A stretch of 64,000 nucleotides of DNA, taken from contig JAWKMN010000001.1 of the NCBI GenBank assembly GCA_041392165.1, forward strand, positions 558,001-622,000, written 5' to 3'. The notes below the pieces were generated by a model. It was not told the origin of the DNA and made no database searches. It saw only the letters and a program-made list of their open reading frames with translations. A program made the position numbers and the translations under genes. Position 1 is the first letter of the stretch, and the number at the start of each line of letters is the position of its first letter. Of this stretch, positions 17,202-26,800 are shown in pieces. The stretch comes from Arenibacter sp041392165. Its GTDB lineage: Bacteria > Bacteroidota > Bacteroidia > Flavobacteriales > Flavobacteriaceae.

Positions 17202-18374
17202 ATGCAATTAGCAAATACAAATTGGAATTATCCTACCACCATCTGGTTTGGAAATGGTAGAATAAACGAAATAGCACAGGCGTGCAAAAAATTGGGAATC
17301 AATAACCCGCTATTTGTCACCGATGAAGGTTTGATAAAACTGGATATAGTTGAAAACACCATAAACATTCTAAAAAAAGAAGGTCTTAATTTCACGGTAT
17401 ATAGTGATGTACAGGGAAATCCGACAGAAAAGAATGTGGTGGATGGGGTGGCCCATTATATAAAGAACAAACATGATGGGGTGATTGCCTTTGGAGGCGG
17501 ATCCGCCATTGATGCGGCCAAGACCATTGCTTTTATGTCCGGACAAACGAGGTCTTTATGGGATTTTGAAGATGTAGGGGACAATTGGAGTTATGCAGAT
17601 CCTGCCGGAATTGCCCCTATAATCGCTATCCCTACCACGGCCGGAACCGGCTCGGAAGTGGGGAGGGCTTCGGTAATATTGGATGAAAAATTGCATACCA
17701 AGAAAATTATTTTTCACCCAAAAATGTTACCGGTAATTGTGATATCGGACCCTGAACTTACTTTGGGCCTACCGCCACATATTACGGCTTGGACCGGCGT
17801 GGATGCTATGGTGCATGCTATTGAGGCCTATTGTGCACCGGGATATCATCCTATGGCCGATGGTATTGCCATTGAGGCGATCCGGATTATTGCCAAGTAC
17901 TTACCAATCGCCGTCAAGGACGGAAAAAACTTGGAAGCAAGGGGACAAATGCTGGTAGCTGCCTCCATGGGCGCTACGGCCTTTCAAAAAGGTTTGGGCT
18001 CCGTGCATTCCGTTGCCCATCAATTGGGGGCCATATACAATAAGCAGCATGGGCTTTTAAATGCTATAATATTGCCCTATGCCTTAAAACAGAACAGATC
18101 GGCAATTGAGGAAAGAATGGTGCATTTAAGTAAGGTACTGGGTCTGGAAAAAGAAGGCACGGATGCCATTATCGCTTATATCATCGATCTGAGAAAAATT
18201 TTGAATATTCCGCATACTTTAAAAGAAATAGACATCAATTTGGATAATGCCCGGGAAATTGGGGAAATGGCCTATAAGGACCCTTCCACTCCTTCCAACG
18301 CAAAACCTGTCAACGCAAAGGATCTGGAGCAGCTTTTTAAAGCGGCCGTATCCGGGGAAATAAATGCACTGTAA
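17202..18374 (+). CDS. Iron-containing alcohol dehydrogenase
   Basis: 390 residues of the group III (iron-dependent) alcohol dehydrogenases. Visible: NAD-binding FGGGSAIDAAK (about 97-107), PTTAGTGSEV (144-153), and metal ligands D201, H205 (GVDAMVHAIEAY), H269 (GSVHSVAHQLG) and H283 (KQHG). It would oxidise the hydroxyl of a gamma-glutamyl amino alcohol to the aldehyde used by the upstream ALDH. An alcohol dehydrogenase is not needed for polyamines, where an oxidase or transaminase makes the aldehyde, so it argues for an amino-alcohol substrate. The amidotransferase gene starts 2 bases after its stop. Confidence 0.92.
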   Translation: MQLANTNWNYPTTIWFGNGRINEIAQACKKLGINNPLFVTDEGLIKLDIVENTINILKKEGLNFTVYSDVQGNPTEKNVVDGVAHYIKNKHDGVIAFGGGSAIDAAKTIAFMSGQTRSLWDFEDVGDNWSYADPAGIAPIIAIPTTAGTGSEVGRASVILDEKLHTKKIIFHPKMLPVIVISDPELTLGLPPHITAWTGVDAMVHAIEAYCAPGYHPMADGIAIEAIRIIAKYLPIAVKDGKNLEARGQMLVAASMGATAFQKGLGSVHSVAHQLGAIYNKQHGLLNAIILPYALKQNRSAIEERMVHLSKVLGLEKEGTDAIIAYIIDLRKILNIPHTLKEIDINLDNAREIGEMAYKDPSTPSNAKPVNAKDLEQLFKAAVSGEINAL

Positions 18375-18376
18375 GC

Positions 18377-19174
18377 GTGAAACTATTAATTGTAGAAGGG
18401 AATAACCTGCAAACGCGTCAGCAGCGGGGAGCCTTTGGGATCAACCCCTATCATCTTACGTTTCAGGAAATGTTAAAGAGCTTGGTCCCGGAGGCAGGGA
18501 CCGATTTTGCCTTTCCGGCAGATGGAGTAGGCGGATTGCCTACAGTGGCCCAATTAAAACAATATGATGGTGTATTATGGACGGGAAGCTCCCTTAGCGT
18601 GCTCGATGATATTCCGGATGTCCATAGACAATTGAATTTTGCACACGAAGTCTTTGAAAGTGGCGTACCGTTCTATGGCAGTTGTTGGGGCATGCAGGTG
18701 GCCACGGTAGTGGCCGGCGGAAAGGTAGCCTTAAGCGACAATGGATTGGAGTTTGGAATATCCAAGCCCATAGAATTAACTGCTTCCGGAAAGGAAAGTC
18801 CGTTTTTTAAAGATAGAAAAGCACCTTATACGGCCCTCTGTATCCATTATGACGAGGTGGTAAAAACACCTGAAACTGCCATTATTTTGGCCGGTAATGT
18901 ACATTCCAAGGTACAGGCCATGACCTTCGATTTTAAAAACGGATCATTTTTTGGGGTACAATACCATCCTGAATTCAATCCTTCGGAAATGGCTCTGATA
19001 GCTTCATTCTTATCTGAAAAATTGGTAAAAAGTACTGCTTTTGATTCCTTGGAAGAAGTACGGGATTTCTGTACGCTGCTAGGGGAACAAAAAAGACTTC
19101 CGCCAGAAATTAGCGATTACCAAATCCATACCCAAGAAATTAGGGCATGGTTAAGGCATAAATCCGGAGAATAA
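18377..19174 (+). CDS. Class I glutamine amidotransferase (gamma-glutamyl hydrolase candidate)
   Basis: 265 residues, GTG start 2 bases after the ADH stop. A stand-alone class I amidotransferase domain: nucleophile C103 in FYGSCWGMQ, and H197/E199 in GVQYHPEF complete the triad. No synthetase domain is attached and no ammonia-accepting partner is adjacent. In this operon it would cleave the gamma-glutamyl bond at the end of the pathway, releasing glutamate and the oxidised amine (glycine if ethanolamine was the start), the role PuuD plays for putrescine, although PuuD-type hydrolases belong to the C26 branch. The gene is closed by a strong terminator at 19194-19244. Confidence 0.82.
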   Translation: MKLLIVEGNNLQTRQQRGAFGINPYHLTFQEMLKSLVPEAGTDFAFPADGVGGLPTVAQLKQYDGVLWTGSSLSVLDDIPDVHRQLNFAHEVFESGVPFYGSCWGMQVATVVAGGKVALSDNGLEFGISKPIELTASGKESPFFKDRKAPYTALCIHYDEVVKTPETAIILAGNVHSKVQAMTFDFKNGSFFGVQYHPEFNPSEMALIASFLSEKLVKSTAFDSLEEVRDFCTLLGEQKRLPPEISDYQIHTQEIRAWLRHKSGE

Positions 19175-19193
19175 GAGAATTGGTTTGTAAAAT

Positions 19194-19244
19194 ATAAAGA
19201 GGATGGTTTTTTAAATGTAATAACCATCCTCTTTATGTTTTTTG
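19194..19244. terminator. Bidirectional terminator between convergent operons
   Basis: A perfect 15-bp stem, ATAAAGAGGATGGTT (19194-19208) and AACCATCCTCTTTAT (19222-19236), with a 13-base loop. It is followed by GTTTTTT on the plus strand. It lies between the amidotransferase gene (plus) and the GH92 gene (minus) and can serve both. Confidence 0.88.
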
Positions 19245-19279
19245 AATAACAGAAAACTTAGAGCAACTCAGCTTCCTTT

Positions 19280-21541
19280 TTAATTATCTTTGAAGGCAGT
19301 GTAATTGGGATTGCTTCCCATTTCAAATTCGAGGACCTTGCCGTTCATAATTTGGGTATAGGTAATAAAGGGTTCTTCCAATACCTTTCCGTCCAGCTTT
19401 AGCGATTGAATATACATATTGTCTTCGGAAAGGTTGTGGGCAATTATTTTAAATGATTTTGGAGTACCATCCTTGAGCAATCTTAGGGTAAATTCCGGGA
19501 ATTGTGGGGCACCTATGGCAAATGTTTCATTTGCCGGGATAACGGGATAAAATCCCATTACGCTAAATATGTACCAGGCCGACATCTGTCCGCAATCATC
19601 GTTTCCGTTGATTCCCAAAGGGTGATTTCTGTAATTTATGGTTGAGGTATGTTTGCGGATCAATTCCTGGGTTTTCCAAGGTTGGCCGGCATAGTTAAAT
19701 AGGTAGGCATAATGATGCCCGGGTTCGTTATCGTGCCGGTAGTGTTGCCCTTCAAAGTTTTCATTTAATTTGGCAGCAAACTTTTCCTTTCCCCCAAAGA
19801 GGTCTATACTGCCCTGAATATCATGCATGGCACCAAATAAATAGGTCCACCTGCCACCTTCGGTGAAGCCTTCCTGTTCGTTTTTGTCCCAATCACCGTT
19901 ATAAAGTCGGGCATTTAGGAATCCTGTTTCCTTGTTGTAGAGATTTTTGTAATTTTTGCTCCATCCCATTAGTCGCTCATAGTCTTCCATTTTGCCCATA
20001 TCCTTGGCCATCTGGGCAATACTGTAATCATCTATCCCAAATTCTATGGTCCTGGTTACGGATTCCCTGGTCTTGTCCGAAGCAACATATCCGAGGGAGT
20101 GGTAATAGGTTAGGCCGCCCCTAGCTTCGTAAAGGGTGCCTTCGTCCCTATCGCCCCAAGGTTTTTCTGTGTCCCTGTAGGGTGGGTGCATCGCATTTTT
20201 TCTTACGGCTTCATAAGCAAGATCTACATCGTAACCCCTAAATCCTTTTATATAAGCATCGGCAATGACCGCGTCGGCATGGGTGCCTGTCATAATATTG
20301 GTATAGGTAGGATTGGGCCATTTTGGCAACCAACCGCCTTCCTGGTACATTTGCAATAGGGATTGTACCATAGGGTTTACCCGTTCGGGATGTGTAAAAT
20401 GGAGTAGGGGGTGCAGGGCCCTAAAAGTATCCCAAAGGGAGTAGTCGTTATAGGAAATCCCTTCATGGACCTTATCGTCGAACGGACTGTAGTAGCGTCC
20501 GTATTCCGAAAACTCCCTTGGGAACAACATGGTATGGAACACGGCGGTATAGAAAATGCTCTTTTGATCTTCCGTAGCGCCATCTACCTTGATTCTGGAA
20601 AGATTTTCCTGCCATATATCCCCTGTATTTTGTACCACTTTGTTAAAATCCCAATCCGGTATTTCCTTGGATAAGTTTTCCCGGGCCTGTTCCAAACTTA
20701 TAAAGGAAGTGGCAATTTTCACCTTTACCTTTTCATTTTTATCGGTTTTAAAACTGATATATCCTCCCATTCTTGCCCCTGTCTGTTCTCTGCCCATTTC
20801 ATTGATATCGGGCTCTGTTCTAAACGAATTCCAAGTGCCAAAACGATCAAAGGGTTTATCGAATTGGATAATAAAATAACCCTTAAAGTTATTGAGCTTC
20901 GGCCCCAAATGGGATGACATCCGCTCCGGGTTATAGCCCGTAATTTCCCGTTTGTTTTCATCAATTTGGATATAACCGTGAAACGCTTTCTTGTTCTCGG
21001 TAATATTGATTCCCTGGATCACGATATGGGATTCATCCGATTTTGGGAAGGTAAATTGAAAGATGCCACAGCGGGAGGCCGCAGCTATTTCCCCTTTTAT
21101 TTTTTGTCCTTTATCTCCCATGGAAACACTGTAGTAATTGGGTCTGGATATCTCTTCCCTATGGGTAAAGGGCAGGGCCCGATCTTTGGGGAGAAGTTTT
21201 AGTTTTCCTACTTGCGGCATAACGGAGACGTAGCCATAATCGCCCATCCATACCGTTGGCTGGTGCGTTGCCATAAAGCCCTGAATGGTATTGTCCTCAT
21301 AAACATAGGGCATTTCACTTATCTTGTTCTCACGGGTCTGGGCTACAAAATTGGTCATGGCAAAAGGGGTCCCAACACAGGGCATGGTTCCACCACCATC
21401 CCTACCTTCCATAAACCCTGCCAAGGGTGTGCCAATGAGGGGATTAACGTAGTCAATTTCCAATTTATTTTGTGCCGGTGCGTAGGTCATCCAAAATAGT
21501 AATAGGGGCATGGCGCAGAGGAATTTCTTATTTGTTTTCAT
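19280..21541 (-). CDS. GH92 alpha-mannosidase
   Basis: 753 residues with a signal peptide (MKTNKKFLCAMPLLLFWMTYAPAQ), so probably periplasmic. GH92 enzymes are calcium-dependent exo-alpha-mannosidases acting on alpha-1,2/1,3/1,4/1,6 linkages of N-glycans and mannans. Family marks: VNPLIGTPLAGF at the mature N-terminus, the acid-bearing HDNEPGHH (E606), and GNDDCGQMSAWYIFSVMGF with D648/D649 at the base region. The length is normal. It is second in a minus-strand operon: its first 14 bases overlap the end of the phosphoesterase gene. The divergent susC2/susD2 pair lies just upstream, consistent with a mannose-rich glycan locus. Linkage preference cannot be read from the sequence. Confidence 0.95.
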   Translation of the reverse strand: MKTNKKFLCAMPLLLFWMTYAPAQNKLEIDYVNPLIGTPLAGFMEGRDGGGTMPCVGTPFAMTNFVAQTRENKISEMPYVYEDNTIQGFMATHQPTVWMGDYGYVSVMPQVGKLKLLPKDRALPFTHREEISRPNYYSVSMGDKGQKIKGEIAAASRCGIFQFTFPKSDESHIVIQGINITENKKAFHGYIQIDENKREITGYNPERMSSHLGPKLNNFKGYFIIQFDKPFDRFGTWNSFRTEPDINEMGREQTGARMGGYISFKTDKNEKVKVKIATSFISLEQARENLSKEIPDWDFNKVVQNTGDIWQENLSRIKVDGATEDQKSIFYTAVFHTMLFPREFSEYGRYYSPFDDKVHEGISYNDYSLWDTFRALHPLLHFTHPERVNPMVQSLLQMYQEGGWLPKWPNPTYTNIMTGTHADAVIADAYIKGFRGYDVDLAYEAVRKNAMHPPYRDTEKPWGDRDEGTLYEARGGLTYYHSLGYVASDKTRESVTRTIEFGIDDYSIAQMAKDMGKMEDYERLMGWSKNYKNLYNKETGFLNARLYNGDWDKNEQEGFTEGGRWTYLFGAMHDIQGSIDLFGGKEKFAAKLNENFEGQHYRHDNEPGHHYAYLFNYAGQPWKTQELIRKHTSTINYRNHPLGINGNDDCGQMSAWYIFSVMGFYPVIPANETFAIGAPQFPEFTLRLLKDGTPKSFKIIAHNLSEDNMYIQSLKLDGKVLEEPFITYTQIMNGKVLEFEMGSNPNYTAFKDN

Positions 21542-23486
21542 ATATGGGTTGTTTTAAGGAAATGATTGTCCCGGAGTTAAGGTTCAACTGAAAATGGTCC
21601 GAAGGTGCTCCATTAAGAAATTTATTGAAAATGCAGGCAAATAGGTACATTTTTCTTTTCACAGGGTCTTCTCCCTGTTTAAATGAGGGGTTGTCCAAAA
21701 TGGAATCCATGATCAATTGATACTGCTTTGCTCTATAGGGTCCTATATCTTTCAGCGCCAACCTATCGGCACTTCTTAGCCTATATAGATCCAACAATAG
21801 GTCTTGTCCGGACCACTCTTCAAAACTACTTGTAGCGGTCGGTCTTTTCTTCGTTTTTTCTTTAACGGACTTGGGCAGTTCCCTTCTTTTATCTGGGTTG
21901 TCCCTAAGGTTTTCCAAGACGGCGCCTAAAGGAAGGGAGGTATTGTTCCTAGAGAGAAGTAGAAGCTCCTTGCCCGAAAGTCCGACTAAAAATTCCTTAA
22001 AATCAGGAGGCCATTCATTAGGAAGGAAACGAAGGCGTACAAGCTCTTTTAGGTGCCATTCCATAAACTCCCCATAGTTTTGTGAAGTTAGGACTTCTTT
22101 GTTCCAAATACGGTTTTCTTTCAAGCACTCCAGGAAATCGTACTCTTGGTGGTACAGCCCAAAAAATTCCCTGTATTTAGGAACGGAATCCATTACTATG
22201 GTTTCCACTTCTGCAAATCCATCCTTTTTGAGCGTTAAAATTTTAAAGGCCGGTTTGTAGGCTGCCAGGGATGGGGTCTGAATATTGAATAAGGTGTTGC
22301 CTTCATCGGAAACGGCCACTCCCGTATCGTTTAGGTGCATATGGCCCCCCAAATGAAGTTTTAGTCCGGCTTGGGCGAATAACTGGGCTACCTTTTTATC
22401 GGGAACCCTTTTTAATTGCATTTTACTGCCAACAAGTAACTCCTCCATTTCCGGGGAGGCCCCATCATTGAATTCTACCATGGGATAATGGCTGAAGGCA
22501 ACAAGGGTCTTGCCTTTTTTTTGCGCATTGTCCGCTACTTTACGTACCCAGTCCAATAGGTATTTTTTGTCTTCCAACAGATTGTTTAATCCGAGTCCTG
22601 TATTTGGGTATTCGGGTTGGGAGGGGTCTTTGCCCTGTTTTTCTTCTTGAATATAGGTATTGGCGTCCAGGGCCAATAGCCACAGGCCCTCAACAGGCTC
22701 TACCAAATAGCTTATATCTGGAATTGGCAGGTTATTTGGTGAAATTTTGTGACTTCTTTTTGTCAGATCCGCAGTTTGTTTCGCCTTGTGTAAGCTATAG
22801 TTTTCATAGTTGTACTCCGAAAAAGGGGTTTCCCAATAGAGATACTCCTTTCTTGGGAAAAAGCCATAGTCCCCCAAAAAACTTGTTATTTCTTCATAGC
22901 CTAGATTTTGAAGATCATTGGAGATTACAACGGGGTGTTCCTTATTTTGCTGGGAAGTGTACATACCAGATCGGGACATTATAGGTTGTGCCTTACCTCC
23001 CTCACCAAGAAAATCCCTTTTGCCATCCCTATGGTTGTAAGGTTGAACCACGTCGTGATTGCCCGTTATAAGAAAGAATTTAATTTCATAAGTAGTGGAA
23101 TAGTGGGCCAGAATTTTCTTTAATCCTCGAATATGAATGGGCTGCCCGTCATCCGAAAAATCTCCGGGGAGGATAACGTATTTTATACCTCTGTCCACTA
23201 CATGGTCCATAGCCGACAAAAAGGCGAAATAATTTTCATTGAAAATTCGTGTGGAATACAACTGCGATTCCATGGTCCGTATATGGGCATATTTCCCGTT
23301 TTGTGTATTTCTAAGGCCTCGATATTCGCTGTCCTTTAACTTCCCATAAACATTGCTTAAATGAATATCGGCTATGACGGCAATTTTAATTTCTTCAGGG
23401 GAGGTAGATTTTATTGGTGTGCATGCAGTTGCTATGGTTAGACCGATCATTAACAGGTAAGGGAGCAATGGCTTTTGGAAAATCAT
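21528..23486 (-). CDS. Calcineurin-like metallophosphoesterase lipoprotein
   Basis: 652 residues from the ATG at 23486, giving MIFQKPLLPYLLM and a probable lipid cysteine C22 (TIATAC); an upstream TTG at 23516 would add ten residues and is less likely. Metallophosphatase motifs: AVIADIHL (D40, H42), LPGDFSDDG (D109), ITGNHD (N143, H144), VAFSHYP and LGGHMHL. The C-terminal 250 residues, with helical charged stretches, are not assigned. Its 3' end overlaps the GH92 start by 14 bases, so the two are co-expressed. Inference: removal of a phosphate that blocks mannosidase action on phosphorylated mannan or a similar glycan. The family is firm, the substrate speculative. Confidence 0.87.
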   Translation of the reverse strand: MIFQKPLLPYLLMIGLTIATACTPIKSTSPEEIKIAVIADIHLSNVYGKLKDSEYRGLRNTQNGKYAHIRTMESQLYSTRIFNENYFAFLSAMDHVVDRGIKYVILPGDFSDDGQPIHIRGLKKILAHYSTTYEIKFFLITGNHDVVQPYNHRDGKRDFLGEGGKAQPIMSRSGMYTSQQNKEHPVVISNDLQNLGYEEITSFLGDYGFFPRKEYLYWETPFSEYNYENYSLHKAKQTADLTKRSHKISPNNLPIPDISYLVEPVEGLWLLALDANTYIQEEKQGKDPSQPEYPNTGLGLNNLLEDKKYLLDWVRKVADNAQKKGKTLVAFSHYPMVEFNDGASPEMEELLVGSKMQLKRVPDKKVAQLFAQAGLKLHLGGHMHLNDTGVAVSDEGNTLFNIQTPSLAAYKPAFKILTLKKDGFAEVETIVMDSVPKYREFFGLYHQEYDFLECLKENRIWNKEVLTSQNYGEFMEWHLKELVRLRFLPNEWPPDFKEFLVGLSGKELLLLSRNNTSLPLGAVLENLRDNPDKRRELPKSVKEKTKKRPTATSSFEEWSGQDLLLDLYRLRSADRLALKDIGPYRAKQYQLIMDSILDNPSFKQGEDPVKRKMYLFACIFNKFLNGAPSDHFQLNLNSGTIISLKQPIYENK

Positions 23487-23564
23487 AAGATATGCATTGG
23501 GGAACGAACTGGCCAAAAAAACGATAAATTATTGATAACACGAAAGATAGGGGGATGTTTATTG

Positions 23565-23578
23565 TGCAAAGGTTTGCA
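23565..23578. promoter_or_regulatory. Palindrome TGCAAAGGTTTGCA, putative operator
   Basis: A perfect palindrome around a central GG, 79 bases before the phosphoesterase-GH92 operon. The identical 14 bases recur at 31150-31163 upstream of the TPR-AraC regulator. Inference: a binding site of that regulator or another factor common to both loci. Confidence 0.55.
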
Positions 23579-23731
23579 TGCTTATTAATACGGCCAACGA
23601 TCCAAATTAGTAAAGGTTTTTTCGATGATCAATTTTATTTTTTCTGGTAACTTCAAGTACAGGATCTATGCTTACGGGCCTGTATGATGATAAGGAGGTG
23701 TATTGGGAATACGTGATAAAATATAGGGAAT

Positions 23732-23770
23732 AACTCTAAAATTCATGAATTTTAGAGTTCTTTTTTTTAT
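23732..23770 (+). terminator. Terminator-like palindrome in susC2 leader
   Basis: A perfect 28-base palindrome, halves AACTCTAAAATTCA and TGAATTTTAGAGTT (23732-23759), followed by CTTTTTTTTTT. It points in the plus direction but no plus-strand gene of normal size precedes it, only a 21-codon open frame ending at 23733. It may end a short transcript or act as an attenuator for susC2. Confidence 0.6.
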
Positions 23771-23882
23771 AATTCGCAACAATTCATTTTTCTTAAGATA
23801 TATTTAACGAATGTATGTTTTAAGCTTTCAACTCGGCTGGGCATGCAATTAAAAACAATTAACTAACTAAAATAATTTATTT

Positions 23883-26800
23883 ATGAAGATTACACTAGGT
23901 AAATGTCTATTGCTGGCAGGAGCATTTTTATGTTTCGGACTGGCGGGGGCACAAACAGTGACAGGAAGTGTTTCGGATGGATCCGGACCCTTGCCTGGGG
24001 CAAATGTATTGGTAAAAGGTACAACCAATGGAACCCAAACGGATTTTGACGGTAATTATTCCTTGGATAATGTAGGTAGTAATGCCACATTAGTTTTCAG
24101 TTATATCGGTTTTAAAACCATGGAAATACCTGTGGGTGGAAAATCTACAATTAACGCTGTTATGGAGGAAGATGCCAGCGAACTGGAAGAGGTAGTATTG
24201 ATCGGTTATGGTAGTCAGCGGAAATCGGATCTTACCGGTGCTGTAGGCCAGGTAAGTGCCGACCAGCTTCAAGAACGTCCCGCCACATCCTTAAATCAGG
24301 CTTTATCTGGTAAGATTGCCGGGGTTCAGGTAAATACCAACTCGGGTCGCCCTGGTGGTAAATCCAATATAAGGGTAAGGGGGTTTAGTTCCATAAATTC
24401 TTCCAATAACCCGTTATACGTTATAGATGGGGTTCAGTTGCCCCAAGGTAATCAGGCCAACTTTAGTTCGGCCATAGATTATTTAAATCCTAATGACGTA
24501 GTATCCATAGAAGTGTTGAAAGATGCTTCCTCCACTGCCATTTATGGGGCTCGTGGTGCCAACGGGGTTATTTTGGTAACTACAAAAAAAGGTCGTGCAG
24601 GACAAGGGAGGGTTACTTATGACGTGGAGTATAGCGTAAACCAATTTGGTCCCAACCGAGCCAAGGTGTTAAACTCCGAACAGTATGCCATGATAGAGCA
24701 GCTATCTTGGGAAAATACCCAGAAATTTGACCCGGAGGGTTGGGCAGCCGGGAATTATGCCCAGTATGAGCCAAGGCTAAAAAGGGCCAATCCCAATGTG
24801 GCATATCTGTTTGATAGCAATGGCAAGGCCATCTATGATACCGATTGGTCCAAGGAAGTAGTGCAGCACAAATTATCCCAAAATCATCAGGTAGGTTTTT
24901 CCGGCGGTAACGAAAGAACTACATATGCCATCTCACTTGGAATTAGGGATGAACAAGGTCTTTTGAAAAATACTTACTTAAAGCGCTATTCCGGGCGTTT
25001 TTCAATTGATGATCAAATTAAATCCTGGTTAAAGATAGGTGGTTCCTTGAGCTACAATAACCAGACGGAGAATTTGGCGGACACCAATGACCAAGTGCCG
25101 CGTAGAATGGTGGAGGATTATCCTTTTTACCCTGGTCCTAAACATACTGGGGGACCATTGGAAGGCCTATATGCCAACAATAGGGATTATCCCTATGCCG
25201 AAGGTACCCGAAATTCGGTGAACTGGCTGGAGAATAACGAGTATATTTTAAATACCCAAACTATGGCCGGAAGTTTTTATACCAATCTTAGTTTGACCAA
25301 AGAATTGGAAATGAGGACTGTAATCGGTGCCAATGTCCTTACCCAGGAGAACAATGAGTTCAGGAACAGTGTTTTGGACAATAATGCGATAGCAAGGGCC
25401 CAATCGAGCAATGAAAAGCAAACATTTTGGTCCATTGAAAATTACCTGACCTATAATAAGGAAATCAATGAAAATAATTCATTGACCGCCCTATTGGGGA
25501 TATCCTGGCAACAATCCAATGAGTTCTATGTCAACGCTGATTCCAGGAACTTTCCTACCGATTTTTTTAGGTTTAACAACTTGGGTGCAGGATCGGATAA
25601 TATAGCGGTACAGTCCAATGCAAATAGGGAAGCATTGAATTCCTATTTTGGAAGATTGAATTATAACCTTTATGGTAAGTATCTGTTTACGGTTACGGGT
25701 AGGGCCGACGGTTCCTCCAAATTTGGGGACAACAATAAGTTTTCCTTTTTTCCCTCAGCGGCAATTGCCTGGAGGATTTCGGATGAGGATTTTCTTGTGG
25801 ACAATGCACTTATTTCCAATCTGAAACTTAGGACCAGTTATGGGGTTACCGGTAACTCTGAAATACCTCCTTACTCATCTTTATCGCTATTGAGTTCCAA
25901 TTATGCTACTATATGGAACGATAGCCGTGTTGGGGGAACAGGTCTGAACAGATTGGCCAACCCCGATCTGAAATGGGAAAAGACGGCACAATACGATATT
26001 GGTCTGGAGCTAGGTTTGTTTGACAATAGAATTAGTCTGGAAGCGGATTATTACTACAGGAAAACGACTGATATGCTCTTGGATGCCCCTGTACCACAAT
26101 CCAGTGGTTACGCCACCATAAGAAGGAACGTGGGTTCCATGCAGAACAAAGGTTTGGAGTTTGGGCTGTCTACAAAGAACATAGCAACAGCTAATGTAAC
26201 CTGGAATACCAATTTCAATATTTCCATGAACAGGAACAAGGTACTTTCCTTGGCCACACCTTCGGATATTTTTGGTGTCGGTGGCCCTGGTATCACCAAC
26301 GAAACCAGTATTATTAGGGTCGGAGAGCCTGTAGGTGCGTTCTGGGGACTAACCCGTTTGGGGACCTGGGGAACCGATGAGGCCGCAGAAGCTGCTAAAT
26401 TTGTAAGTTATAGAAACGGACTTACCATTTTACCGGGGGATATAAAATATAAGGATTTTAACGGGGATTATATTATTAATGATGAGGATAGGTCCATCAT
26501 TGGAAACGGTTATCCAACGGCATGGGGAACACTTACCAACTACGTTTCCTATAAAAATCTGGATTTCACCTTGGAACTGCAATATTCCTGGGGCAATGAT
26601 GTAATGGACATGAACCTTCACTCCAGTGAGGACAGACAGGCCCTGGCCAATAGTTATACCACGGTTTTGAATGCTTGGACCCCCGATAATCAAGATACCA
26701 TGATAGCCCAAGTAAGGGATACCCGTGCCGGTTATGTGACCAACGTGGACTCACATTGGGTAAAGGACGGTTCCTTTGTACGCGGTAGAAACATTATGTT

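Larger units (their letters stand above)
23487..23882. other. Divergent control region between phosphoesterase and susC2
   Basis: About 396 bases. It holds the palindrome TGCAAAGGTTTGCA (23565-23578), a 21-codon open frame (23668-23733, beginning MLTGLYDDKEVYWEYV) of unknown nature, and a perfect 28-base palindrome followed by a T-run (23732-23770), about 110 bases before susC2. The A+T-rich remainder should hold both promoters, but no clear TAnnTTTG was found. Confidence 0.6.
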
